Shown: positions 7,344 through 15,705 of the stretch, in pieces
How positions within the stretch are numbered: position 1 is the first letter of the stretch
Layout: every line of letters starts with the position of its first letter
NCBI GenBank assembly: GCA_046351395.1
Contig: JAXLYP010000018.1
Location: forward strand, 124,001 to 188,000
Source of the DNA: CAYYKK01 sp046351395
GTDB taxonomy: Bacteria; Myxococcota_A; Polyangia; Polyangiales; Polyangiaceae
Direction: 5' to 3'
Length of the DNA stretch: 64,000 bases
Position numbers and translations under genes: made by a program
Notes under the pieces: model-generated
Told to the model about the DNA's origin: nothing
Database searches by the model: none
Seen by the model: the letters and a program-made list of their open reading frames with translations, nothing else

Positions 7344-9709
7344 GTGGCGAACGCGATGAGGAGGATGACGGCGAAGACGAACGCCGCGACGAGCGCGATC
7401 GCCGTCGAGATGCGCATGCCGAGGAGCGTTTGATCGAGGAGCCGCGGAGGCGGGCGCCGGATCGGCCGCGACGAGGGTCGGTGCTCCGCGGCGACGCGAG
7501 CGTCCAACCCGAACGGGTGCTTCGGCTCGGCGCTCGGCGGCGCGCTTCGGTGGACTGGCGGCGGCGCGGGTCGGGGTTCGACGGGCGCCTGCGGCGGATA
7601 GCTCACGGGCTGCGGGACGGCAGGTGCGGCGGGCACCTGCCCTTCCCAGGAGAGCCGCGGGCGCGGGTTCGCCTTGCCCGCGACCACGTCGGCTTCCTCG
7701 ACGCGGGGTCGCGGCGGCTCGATCGAGGGCGACGGTCCCCGCCGCTCGATCTGCGCCTCCTGGCGCCGGAGACTGTCCTCGAGGTGGTACGCGTCCTGGA
7801 GTAGGAGCTCCGCCTTCTCGGGCGATCCTTGCGCTCGCGCACGCACCGCCTCCGCGGCGAGCGCCGCGGCGTCGTGCGCGAGCTCTGCGAGCGCGGCGAA
7901 GAGCGCCGCGTCGTCGCGGAGGCGGACGGCCTCGACCGCGAGGCGATCGGCCTCGTCGAGGAGGTGATCCCCCGAGCGCAAAGGCGGGACGATCTGCGCG
8001 CGCACGTCGCTCGGTGGCGCGCTCGCGGAATGGGGACGAGGGAGGGTCTCCGCGCTCGGCACGGGCGGCGGCGGGAGCGCGGGGATCCCCGATTTGGCGC
8101 CGATCGGAGGGAGCGGCGCGCGCGGCGGGCGCGCGGGCGCGGCGGGCACGTCCGACGCCGGGCGGTGCGCGCGGGCGTCCTTCGGTGCGGGGACGGTCGG
8201 CGCATCCTCCGAGAGCGGGTCGACGATGCCGAGCCCGCGATCCTTCGCCGTCACCGACGTGTCGTGGCTGTCGGAGTCGTCCTCCTGGAGGGCGAACTGA
8301 GGGATCGGCGCCTCCCGCTCCCGCACCGTCTCCGCCGTGGGCGACGCCATGCCGCGCGGGAGCGGCGCGGGTGGCGGACGCACCACCGGCGGCAGCGGGA
8401 TGGGATCCGTCTTCTTCTTGACGACGGTGGGGATCTCCTCGCCCCAATCTCCCGAGGACTCCGGCGCGTTCGACAGCGCGACGCTCCGCTCGTCCTGGGG
8501 GTTGTTGCTGATGTCGGTCGACTCGTCCTCGCGGAGTCGACGGCGGCGGTGCCGCGGCGCGGTGCGCGCCGAAGCCGCTGGGGTCGCGCGCGGATCCGGC
8601 GCGGCGGCGCGCCCCGGGGCCATCGCGGTCGGCACCGCGGCCGGTCGGGGGATCGCGGGTCCCGAGAGGACGGAGTCGGGCCTCGGTCGCTTCGACGGGA
8701 TCGCGCCGGGCCGGAGCGACGCCGGGAACGGCGTGAGCTCGCCGCCGACCGCGCGCTCGAACCAGCGCTGCTGCCTCATCGCGTTGCGGCGCACGAACCT
8801 CCCGAGCGCCTCCTCGTTGCCCTCGATGTAGCCGTGCGTGTCGAGCCAGTTCATCAGGCGCGCGCGCACCTCCTCTGCGGTCTGGAAGCGCTCGTTCGGA
8901 TCCTTCTGGAGCAGCTTGTGCACCACGGTCGCGAGCTCTCGATCCAGCTTCGGTCGCAAGCTGAGCAGGTCCTTCGGCGGATCGACGGCGGTCACGCGCA
9001 TGATCTCGAGCTCGCTCGCGCCCGCCCACGGGTGCTGCCCCGCGAACAGTTCGAAGAGCACCACGCCCAGCGAGAAGAGGTCCGAGCGGCTGTCGATCTC
9101 GAGGCCGCGCGCCATCTCGGGCGCCATGTACTGCGGGTGCCCTTTCAGGAGACCCGTCAGCGTCTTCGTCACCCGCTGCTTCGCTTTGGCCAAGCCGAAA
9201 TCGGTGATCTTGATCTGGCCCGCGAACCCGATGAGGACGTTGCCCGGGGTGAGATCGCGGTGGACGAGGTGGAGGTGCTCACCATCCTGGCCGACGAGCT
9301 GGTGCGCCGCGCTGAGCCCCGCGCACATCTCGCTGCCGAGGTACACGACCATCCGCTCGGAGAACATCTCGCCCGTCTCGAAGACCGTCTTCATGAGGCG
9401 AGCGAGCGACACCCCCTCGACGAGCTCGACGGCGAGGTACGTCCCGTCGCCGTCGTTCCCCCAGCCCTCCACACGGACGACGTTCTTGTGCCGGAGCGAG
9501 GCGGTCATCCACACCTCGTCGAAGAACATGTCCGCGAACTCCCGGTCGTCCGCGATGTGCTTGTGCAGCCGCTTCACGGCGACGAGGCGCCCCGCGCGAT
9601 CGACGGGCTCGCGGATCCGACAGAGGTCGATGCGCGCCGTGGTACCGGCGGCGATCTCGGCGAGCACGTCGAAGACGAGCTGATCCGAAGCGGGGCGAGT
9701 CACCTGCAC
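7337..9709 (-). CDS. Ser/Thr protein kinase with C-terminal membrane anchor
   Basis: 790 residues. Kinase domain about 12-295: VAVK lysine (K46), HRD (150-152, in HLVHRDLTPGNVL), DFG (170-172), and YMAPEMARG at the activation-loop end. The glycine loop is degenerate (IAAGTTARID instead of GxGxxG). A long Pro/Ala-rich linker with acidic patches follows, then a helical segment (about 600-690, Ala/Leu/Glu-rich) and a terminal membrane helix (about 766-787) ending at the C-terminus, making it tail-anchored. The start is GTG (9709); a second GTG two codons downstream is possible. The linker has Ser/Thr-Pro sites that could be autophosphorylated. The downstream lipoprotein overlaps its stop. It probably relays an envelope signal; substrates unknown. 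Confidence 0.88.
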   Translation of the reverse strand: MQVTRPASDQLVFDVLAEIAAGTTARIDLCRIREPVDRAGRLVAVKRLHKHIADDREFADMFFDEVWMTASLRHKNVVRVEGWGNDGDGTYLAVELVEGVSLARLMKTVFETGEMFSERMVVYLGSEMCAGLSAAHQLVGQDGEHLHLVHRDLTPGNVLIGFAGQIKITDFGLAKAKQRVTKTLTGLLKGHPQYMAPEMARGLEIDSRSDLFSLGVVLFELFAGQHPWAGASELEIMRVTAVDPPKDLLSLRPKLDRELATVVHKLLQKDPNERFQTAEEVRARLMNWLDTHGYIEGNEEALGRFVRRNAMRQQRWFERAVGGELTPFPASLRPGAIPSKRPRPDSVLSGPAIPRPAAVPTAMAPGRAAAPDPRATPAASARTAPRHRRRRLREDESTDISNNPQDERSVALSNAPESSGDWGEEIPTVVKKKTDPIPLPPVVRPPPAPLPRGMASPTAETVREREAPIPQFALQEDDSDSHDTSVTAKDRGLGIVDPLSEDAPTVPAPKDARAHRPASDVPAAPARPPRAPLPPIGAKSGIPALPPPPVPSAETLPRPHSASAPPSDVRAQIVPPLRSGDHLLDEADRLAVEAVRLRDDAALFAALAELAHDAAALAAEAVRARAQGSPEKAELLLQDAYHLEDSLRRQEAQIERRGPSPSIEPPRPRVEEADVVAGKANPRPRLSWEGQVPAAPAVPQPVSYPPQAPVEPRPAPPPVHRSAPPSAEPKHPFGLDARVAAEHRPSSRPIRRPPPRLLDQTLLGMRISTAIALVAAFVFAVILLIAFATC

Positions 9710-9738
9710 CTACGAGGACAGTCGGTTGGACCGCCCCG

Positions 9739-10389
9739 TCAAGTCGAGCGCGCTGCGCTGACTGCGTCGGGCAAGCCCGAGAGCGTGGCCTTGAAGTGCA
9801 CGTCGAGGTGGTCGTCCTTCGAGCGGATCGCGCGGACGCCGATGACGGGCGTCGCGATCGCGAGGGCGCGCTTGACCTTCGGGTTTGCGGCGAGGCTCGG
9901 CACCCGCAGCGCGTCGATGACGATCCGATCGTCCTTCGCGTCGACGATCGCGGGCGGACGCTTCGGGATGAACGCGACGAGGTTCCCGGGCTTCGAGAGG
10001 TCGAGCGCGCCCGACTGGACCAGCGCCGCGACGGGCGTCTGGAACCCGTCGAGCACCTTGAGGCTCATCTCCGCGACGCGCGTGCCGACGCGGATCTCGT
10101 CCGTCGTGACGTGGACCTCCTCGATGTAGAGCACGAGCGAGACACGCAGCGTGCTGCCGACGGCGTCCACCGTGAGCGACAGGCGCACGCCCGGCGGCGC
10201 GCTGTCGATGACCACGTCCCGCACCTTCCCGTTCGGCGCGAACTCGCGCGCGAGGTAGCGGAGGGAGTCCAGCGGGACACCGAAGCGGAGCCCGAGCGCG
10301 CCCTTCAGCGCACGCAGGATCTCCTCGGGGTGCTGCCGAAGGTAGTCCTTGGCAGCGTTCATGATCACCTTCGGGTTCGGTCTGGCCAT
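9739..10389 (-). CDS. Conserved hypothetical protein
   Basis: 216 residues, soluble, no signal peptide. It begins with a helical region (NAAKDYLRQHPEEILRALKG), followed by alternating beta-strand-like segments (VRLSLTVDAVGSTLRVSLVL, DEIRVGTRVAEMSLKVL). The overall look recalls lipid-transfer/DUF2993 (LmeA-like) folds, but this is a guess from texture and no diagnostic motif is visible. ATG start at 10389. It sits 50 bp downstream of the PlsC-type acyltransferase on the same strand, consistent with a lipid-related two-gene unit. Confidence 0.6.
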   Translation of the reverse strand: MARPNPKVIMNAAKDYLRQHPEEILRALKGALGLRFGVPLDSLRYLAREFAPNGKVRDVVIDSAPPGVRLSLTVDAVGSTLRVSLVLYIEEVHVTTDEIRVGTRVAEMSLKVLDGFQTPVAALVQSGALDLSKPGNLVAFIPKRPPAIVDAKDDRIVIDALRVPSLAANPKVKRALAIATPVIGVRAIRSKDDHLDVHFKATLSGLPDAVSAARST

Positions 10390-10439
10390 GGTGGGGCGCC
10401 CATCATGGGAGGGTCAGCGCACGGCCCGCAAGCGCTTTC

Positions 10440-11273
10440 TCACTCCGCTGCGGTCGCGTACCCGTCGTCGCGCATCGCGTAGGTGAAGTCGTCGAGCGCC
10501 TTCTCGTCCGCGGCGGCCTCCACGGCCTCCACCGCTCCGCCGAGCGCGCGCACCATGTCCGCCATGGCGGCGCGCGTGCGGTCCCGGAGCGACTCGACGG
10601 TCGCGCGCTCGGAGTCCTTGCGGACGATGGGTATGGGAGCACCCACCACGACCTTCACGGGTCGATCGTCGCCCTCCCCGGTGTCGAACGCGCCCTTCTT
10701 CATGAGCTCGAACGTCCCGCTGACGATGACGGGGACGACGGGGACGCCCGCGCGCACCGCGGCGTAGAAGCTCCCGACCTTGAACGCTTGGAGCGCGCCC
10801 GACGCGCTCCGCGTCCCTTCTGGGAAGACGAGCAGCGGCTTGCCGGCGCGGAGCACGGAGACGAATCGCTCCATCACGGCGCGCGCGACCGCCGGGCCGC
10901 GGCCCCGATCCACGGGCACGTGTCCCGCGAGCTGGAGGTGCCACCCGAGGAACGGGATCTTCATGAGGGAGCGCTTCGCGGCCCACTTGTAGTCGTGTGG
11001 GAGGACGCTGCCGAGGACGATGATGTCCACGATGCTCTGGTGATTCGAGCAGTAGACGAACGCCCCTTCGGCGGGGACGTTCTCGACGCCGCGGCCGTCG
11101 ACCCGGATCTTCAGCATGCGCGTGCTCGTCTTGCACCAGCGCTGCATCGCCTCGAGGCTCGCGCGGCCATTCGTGAACGGGCCGAGGACGAGCGACATGG
11201 TGCCGTACGCCGCGGTGGCGCTGGCGAACGGGATCCACTGACGACACGCGCGGAGCGCTTCTCTCAACTCCAT
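10440..11273 (-). CDS. plsC: 1-acyl-sn-glycerol-3-phosphate acyltransferase family
   Basis: 277 residues with the LPLAT motifs in order: NHQSIVD (block I, NHxxxxD, catalytic His/Asp) near residue 79, and LVFPEGTRS (block III, FPEGTRS) near residue 150, plus the block IV-like VPVVPVIVSGT. It transfers an acyl chain to sn-2 of lysophosphatidic acid to make phosphatidic acid at the inner membrane. The N-terminus has a short hydrophobic stretch. The C-terminal tail (residues about 230-277) is Ala/Glu-rich and variable in the family. Several paralogs are usual in large genomes, so the exact acceptor is uncertain. Confidence 0.9.
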   Translation of the reverse strand: MELREALRACRQWIPFASATAAYGTMSLVLGPFTNGRASLEAMQRWCKTSTRMLKIRVDGRGVENVPAEGAFVYCSNHQSIVDIIVLGSVLPHDYKWAAKRSLMKIPFLGWHLQLAGHVPVDRGRGPAVARAVMERFVSVLRAGKPLLVFPEGTRSASGALQAFKVGSFYAAVRAGVPVVPVIVSGTFELMKKGAFDTGEGDDRPVKVVVGAPIPIVRKDSERATVESLRDRTRAAMADMVRALGGAVEAVEAAADEKALDDFTYAMRDDGYATAAE

Positions 11274-11440
11274 GGTCGACGCCTACCAGACCCAGCAAGC
11301 GGACTCAAAGCACCCGTCATTTTTAGGTCACGAACGATGACGCCACGGTCTGGTTTTCAACTCGGGCCACGAGAGCGGGATCGCCCGCGCCGGCCCCGAG
11401 GGCGACGATCGCCCATTCCATCCCGCCCTCGGCGAGGCAG

Positions 11441-12427
11441 CTACATGAACGAGCCGTCGGGGCGCGGAGGCTTCTTCGGCATCGGGATGGATCCGAGGGG
11501 GATGGGCTGGAGTGGTGCGAACGGGGGCATCACCGACCCCCAGCCGAGGCGAACGGCGCGCCCGGTGCGGTCGAACCGCACGGTGAAGAGGCCGGGGCTG
11601 TCGACGTCCTGGATCGTCGCGGGGCGGTAGGCGCCGAGCCAGACCCCCCAGACGCTCGCGCCCTCCTTCGGCTCGAAGTTCACCGGCACCGCGACGAGTG
11701 CGACGGGGTCGACGAGCATCGCGGCGCCCGCGTACCCGAGCGCGAACCAGCGGCGCGATCCGTCGCCGAGCTCGGAGACCAGCATCACTTGCTTGAGCGC
11801 GTCACCCTCGCGGACGCCTGCGAAATTGCCCGGTCGAAACCCGTCCGTCTGCGCGATGAGCGCCCCGTTCTTCAGGGTGCGCTCCGTCTTGTCCTCCGTG
11901 TCGGTGAAGCGAATGACCGCCGAGCCCATGTTCATGCGTCGGAGCGCCCCGTGCCTCAGCTGGCCGGCCCACTCGGCGAGGACGGGCCCGTTCACGCGAG
12001 GGCGGAAATTCGGGGGAACGGGGATGACGTACGCGGTGTGGACCTTGTAGTTCGGGCCGTCGCGTCCTTGGACGACGATCGTGTCGCCGTCCTTCGCGAC
12101 GACCTCCACCGCACGGAGCGCGAGGGACGAGCCGAGCTTCGCGCCCCGAAGCATCGCCGCGGGAGGGGCGAAGATCCGTTGCCCGACGACGACGTCCAGC
12201 GGTCGGGGCGGCAGCGAGAGCGGGTTCGGCTCCGCGTCGCTCGCGGGGTTCGTCGGCGGGATGATCTTGATGGGGGCGTTGTTCACCGGCGCGGCCGAGC
12301 TCGACCCCTCGACCGGCGGGAGCTTCTTGTCGCCACACGCGGCGAGGCCGAGCGCGGAGATCGCGACGATCCAGCTCGTTGGTCCGTGGCGACGGCGCGG
12401 AGAGACCACGGGCATCCGATACCCCAT
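11441..12427 (-). CDS. Lipoprotein of unknown function
   Basis: 328 residues from ATG 12427 (an ATG at 12415 is equally possible; further upstream the frame is open but runs into the divergent gene's promoter). SWIVAISALGLAACGDKK is a lipoprotein signal with lipobox LAAC. A Pro/Asn-rich linker is followed by a globular part containing repeated 'V...GD.I.V...' segments such as VVAKDGDTIVVQGRDGPNYK, which resemble small SH3/Tudor-like barrels. The C-terminus is Pro-rich (GSIPMPKKPPRPDG). No named family is recognised. It is divergent from the metallophosphoesterase gene at 12589. Confidence 0.7.
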   Translation of the reverse strand: MGYRMPVVSPRRRHGPTSWIVAISALGLAACGDKKLPPVEGSSSAAPVNNAPIKIIPPTNPASDAEPNPLSLPPRPLDVVVGQRIFAPPAAMLRGAKLGSSLALRAVEVVAKDGDTIVVQGRDGPNYKVHTAYVIPVPPNFRPRVNGPVLAEWAGQLRHGALRRMNMGSAVIRFTDTEDKTERTLKNGALIAQTDGFRPGNFAGVREGDALKQVMLVSELGDGSRRWFALGYAGAAMLVDPVALVAVPVNFEPKEGASVWGVWLGAYRPATIQDVDSPGLFTVRFDRTGRAVRLGWGSVMPPFAPLQPIPLGSIPMPKKPPRPDGSFM

Positions 12428-12576
12428 GTCGCCGAGCGCGGCTCGTCTCGTCGACGCACGCCCGGGGGCACGTGCCTCCCCCGAGCGGCCATGGTGCGTC
12501 GACGACGAGGCCGACGGGGCACCGGATTTTCTCGGGTACGAATCGCCCGGATTTAGTGAATGCGCGCCCCAGCAGG

Positions 12577-12582
12577 TATAGT
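12577..12582 (+). promoter_or_regulatory. Candidate -10 element for a leaderless transcript
   Basis: The hexamer TATAGT lies 6 bases before the GTG start at 12589 in an otherwise very GC-rich region. No ribosome site fits at the usual distance, so transcription would begin at or next to the start codon. No convincing -35 is visible. Inference from position and sequence only. Confidence 0.4.
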
Positions 12583-12588
12583 GCACTC

Positions 12589-13452
12589 GTGCGTCGTGTG
12601 GTCACCCTGCCCGATTCGGGGCGTCTGATCGTCGGGACAGACCTCCAGGGCAACGTCGGGGACTTCGAAGCCATCGAGCGGGTGTTCGAGAGTGCCGCGA
12701 AGGATCCCCGCGGTGCCGTGCTCGTCCTCACCGGGGATCTCGTCCATGGCCCCGAGATCCCGAGCGCGGATTGGCCCGAGCACCTCGGGAGCTACTACCA
12801 CGGCGACTCGGCGACGGTGCTTCGGCGCGCGCACGCGCTCGCCGCGCGCCACCCCGGGCGCGTCCACTACCTGCTCGGCAACCACGAGCACTCCCACGTC
12901 GGCGGGCCCGTCGTCTCGAAGTTCTTCCCGAACGAGGCCGAGCGCCTCGAGGAGCTCCTCGGGCCGCACGACGCCGTGAAGATGTGCGATTGGATCCGGA
13001 CGTGGCCGCTCGTCGCGTACGCCCCGGCCGCCGGGCTCGTGATGCTCCACGCGGCGCCGCACGCGCAGATCGAGAGCGCGGCCGATCTCGAGGCGCTCCC
13101 GCTCGACGAGGAGGTGAGCGGCGTCCCCGCAGAGCTCGACGCGCGCACGATCCTGCTCTCGCTCCTTTGGGCGCGCACCACCAGCGAGGAGCGCGCGCGC
13201 GCGTTCCTGCGAGCGATCGGCCCCGAGATGCGCGTCGCCGTCTACGGGCACGACGTCGCGCGCGGCGGCTACGCGATCGACACCGAACCGCTCCTCTGCG
13301 TGTCCACGAGCTTCGGGTGCTTCGACGGCGACAAGATGTACCTCGACTGGGATCTCGCGGTGCGCCCCACGAGCGCGGCCGCCGTCGCGCGCGACGGGCT
13401 CAAGCTGCTCTATCCCGAGGCGGCGCCCGTGCACCGCGCTCCCCTCCCCTGA
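12589..13452 (+). CDS. Metallophosphoesterase (calcineurin-like)
   Basis: 287 residues from GTG 12589. Metal-binding motifs of the calcineurin-like superfamily are in order: GTDLQGN (usually GDxHG/GDIQGN), LTGDLVHG (GDxxD-like, second metal ligands), LLGNHEHSH (GNHE, catalytic His), then MLHAAPH and VYGHDVARGGY (GHT-like). The sequence resembles PPP-type/ApaH-like phosphatases acting on phosphoproteins or dinucleoside polyphosphates; substrate undetermined. The frame is open further upstream, but that part has poor coding character and would overlap the divergent lipoprotein, so the GTG after TATAGT is preferred. Confidence 0.85.
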   Translation: MRRVVTLPDSGRLIVGTDLQGNVGDFEAIERVFESAAKDPRGAVLVLTGDLVHGPEIPSADWPEHLGSYYHGDSATVLRRAHALAARHPGRVHYLLGNHEHSHVGGPVVSKFFPNEAERLEELLGPHDAVKMCDWIRTWPLVAYAPAAGLVMLHAAPHAQIESAADLEALPLDEEVSGVPAELDARTILLSLLWARTTSEERARAFLRAIGPEMRVAVYGHDVARGGYAIDTEPLLCVSTSFGCFDGDKMYLDWDLAVRPTSAAAVARDGLKLLYPEAAPVHRAPLP

Positions 13453-13456
13453 TCCC

Positions 13457-14641
13457 TCAGCCGGATCGGAGCACGTCGACGATGGCGGCGGCGCCTTCGT
13501 CGATCTCCTCGTCGCGGAGATAGGGCGCAGGGCCCGCGCGCAGCACATCGCCGCGGGCATCCACGAACACGCGACGGGCGCGGAGAGCGCGCACCGCGTC
13601 GTGTGCTCGCGGGGATCGAACCGCGACGAAGCCGCCGCGCTCTTCGGGGGCGAGGGGCGAGACGACGTCGAGCCCGCCGCGGCGAAACGCGTCCAAGAGC
13701 CGCTCGGTCTGCGCGAGGGAGATCGCGCGGAGCGACGCGACGTCGAGCCCGAAGCGGTCGAAGTGGTCGAGCACCGCGCGGGCGCGGTAGAGGCTCACCG
13801 GATCGAACGTGGCCCCCGCGAACCGCGCGCCGCCCTCGCCGTACTCCACCTGGCGCCCGCGCGCGCGGGGTCGGTCGAGCGACGCGTAGTCGGCGAACCA
13901 CCCGGTGTAGACGGGTCGGAGGCGCGCCGCCGACGCGGGGACGCGCATGAAGCACACGCCCTCGCCCATTTGCGCGTACTTGTAGCCGCCGGCGGTGACG
14001 AACGCGTCCCGCCACGGGGGGCCGAGCGCGGATCCTGCGGCGAGCGGCACCACGTTGAACGCGTGGTACGCGTCCACGAGCGCGAGGGCCTCGACCTCTC
14101 GCGCGCGGTCGAGAACGCCCTCGATCCCGCGGACGATCGAGGCGTCCTCGAAGAGCACGGCGGACACGGCGACGAGGCCGGTCGCCGGGGTCATCGCGGC
14201 AGCGAGCCGCGCGGCGAGGGTCTCGCGCGGAGATGTCTCCACCCAATCCACACCGAGCCTGTCCTCCTCGAGACGCGAGAGCTGGCGGTGGAGCGAGTGG
14301 AACTCCCCCGTCGTCGTCACCACGCGGCTCCCCGGTCGGAGACACCCGAGCAACCGGAAGACGAGCTCGTGGGTGCTCTTGCCGAAGGTCAGCGCGTCCC
14401 CCTCCTCGAAGCCGAGCCGAACGAGCACGCGGCGTCGCACGTCGTCCGTGACCTCCGAGACGCGCTGCCACTTGTCGTCGACGAAGCGAGCGGCGTCCTC
14501 GTAGCAGGCGTTCATCCCGTCTCGGGCGGCGCGCGGCCACGCCTGGTGCGAGTGCCCGGTGAGCAGGATTGGCCCGCTCCCCTCCGAGCCGAGGAAGTCC
14601 TCGTAGCAGCGCCGAAAGCCGGTCGCGTCCGCCGGGATCAA
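13457..14641 (-). CDS. Kynureninase-like / class V aminotransferase-fold PLP enzyme
   Basis: 394 residues from a TTG start whose TTGA overlaps the TGA of the upstream lipoprotein gene. Fold-type I PLP features: ILLTGHSHQAWP near the N-terminus (equivalent to the kynureninase 'yL.gnSlG..p'), FGKSTHELVFRLL, LALVDAYHAFNVVPL (Asp that binds the pyridine nitrogen) and TAGGYKYAQMGEG with the Schiff-base lysine, then TGWFADY. Kynureninase cleaves kynurenine to anthranilate plus alanine, but the conserved aromatic/His pocket residues cannot be confirmed by eye, and other class V enzymes are possible. No ATG lies upstream of the conserved N-terminal motif, so a rare start is needed. Confidence 0.7.
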   Translation of the reverse strand: MIPADATGFRRCYEDFLGSEGSGPILLTGHSHQAWPRAARDGMNACYEDAARFVDDKWQRVSEVTDDVRRRVLVRLGFEEGDALTFGKSTHELVFRLLGCLRPGSRVVTTTGEFHSLHRQLSRLEEDRLGVDWVETSPRETLAARLAAAMTPATGLVAVSAVLFEDASIVRGIEGVLDRAREVEALALVDAYHAFNVVPLAAGSALGPPWRDAFVTAGGYKYAQMGEGVCFMRVPASAARLRPVYTGWFADYASLDRPRARGRQVEYGEGGARFAGATFDPVSLYRARAVLDHFDRFGLDVASLRAISLAQTERLLDAFRRGGLDVVSPLAPEERGGFVAVRSPRAHDAVRALRARRVFVDARGDVLRAGPAPYLRDEEIDEGAAAIVDVLRSG

Positions 14642-15705
14642 GGGGGCGCCTTCATCTCGAAGTGGATCTTCGTGTTCATCTTCACGCCGTTCTTCGCCGT
14701 GCGGACGGCGAACGCGGACTGGATGTCCCAGCGGCCGAGGCGCGGGCCAATCTCCTCGAGCGACGCGCTCGTCGTCCCCTCGAGCTTGGACGAGAAGTCC
14801 TCGATCTTCGCGGTGCCGGCGCCGCCCGGGAGCTCGACCGCGCCCGTCGCGGCGTACAGATCCGCGCGGCCCTCGACCTCGAACACGTCCCCCGAGAGGC
14901 TCTTCAGCGTGTAGGTCATGAACTGGATCAGCGGCGTGTTGCCCTGGACCCGCGTGACGCACTGCCACGTCGCCCCGATGCCGATCTCCTCGAGGGGCAG
15001 CGGAACGACGAGGGACGCGAGCCCCTGCCGCATGCGCTCGAGGAGCTGCAGCGGACCCGGATCCGGGCTCTCCGACACGCGGAACGCGGAGCGGAGACCC
15101 CGATCGTCGACGTCGAGCTCGAAGCCTAGCTTCTCGATCGCTCGGAGCGCGCCCTCGAGAGGCGCCCGGTTGACGCCCTCGGGGACCTCGGACGCGAGCT
15201 CGACCGAGAGGAACTTCCCTGCGAGGTGGACCGTGGACTCTTCGCGCTCGGCCACCGCGAGGTCGACGGACATCGCGAGGTCGGGGAGGTGCATCTCCTT
15301 CGGCTGGTCCGCGTCGATCGTCGTTTCGGGATGCACTTGCAGCTTGGTTACCCGATGCGCTCCGGGCTTGAACGCGTACCGGAGCGCACGGCGAGGCTCG
15401 GCGCCGCGCGTGAGCACGGCGACGCGCATCGGCACGTCGAGCGGCAGGACGCCCTCGGCATAGCCCGGCGGCAGGACACCCTTCACCGTCGGCGGCACGA
15501 CGACGGCCTCCGAGCTCGTCGTCGGCAGGGCGACTCGGGCCGTCGGCGGCAGGGCCGCCGACGCCGAGGGCCTCGCGGAGACGGGGACGAAGGAACCCGC
15601 AGGCGGCTCGTCCGTGGAGCTCGAGCAGCCGATGGCGGCAAACGCCCCGAGGGCCGCCGCAGCGGCCATGGCGATGCCGAGGGGGCGAGCGGCGCGACGG
15701 TTCAT
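14638..15705 (-). CDS. Lipoprotein of unknown function
   Basis: 355 residues. MNRRAARPLGIAMAAAAALG...AIGCSSSTDEP is a lipoprotein signal (lipobox AIGC). After an Ala/Pro/Ser-rich linker the globular part starts with RYAFKPGAHRVTKLQV and contains long amphipathic strands and an alternating helix-strand pattern ending KMNTKIHFEMKAPP. This 'YxFxxGxxyrv' opening is seen in lipoproteins that bind hydrophobic ligands, but no family is assigned. It is linked by ATGA (15705-15702) to the upstream helicase-type gene and by TTGA to the downstream PLP enzyme, making a three-gene coupled unit. Confidence 0.7.
   Translation of the reverse strand: MNRRAARPLGIAMAAAAALGAFAAIGCSSSTDEPPAGSFVPVSARPSASAALPPTARVALPTTSSEAVVVPPTVKGVLPPGYAEGVLPLDVPMRVAVLTRGAEPRRALRYAFKPGAHRVTKLQVHPETTIDADQPKEMHLPDLAMSVDLAVAEREESTVHLAGKFLSVELASEVPEGVNRAPLEGALRAIEKLGFELDVDDRGLRSAFRVSESPDPGPLQLLERMRQGLASLVVPLPLEEIGIGATWQCVTRVQGNTPLIQFMTYTLKSLSGDVFEVEGRADLYAATGAVELPGGAGTAKIEDFSSKLEGTTSASLEEIGPRLGRWDIQSAFAVRTAKNGVKMNTKIHFEMKAPP

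Noticed and set aside
6054..9029. 991-codon minus-strand frame covering a lipoprotein and part of the kinase
   Set aside because: Its upstream part is an out-of-frame reading of the kinase; the real lipoprotein starts at 7343 or 7340.
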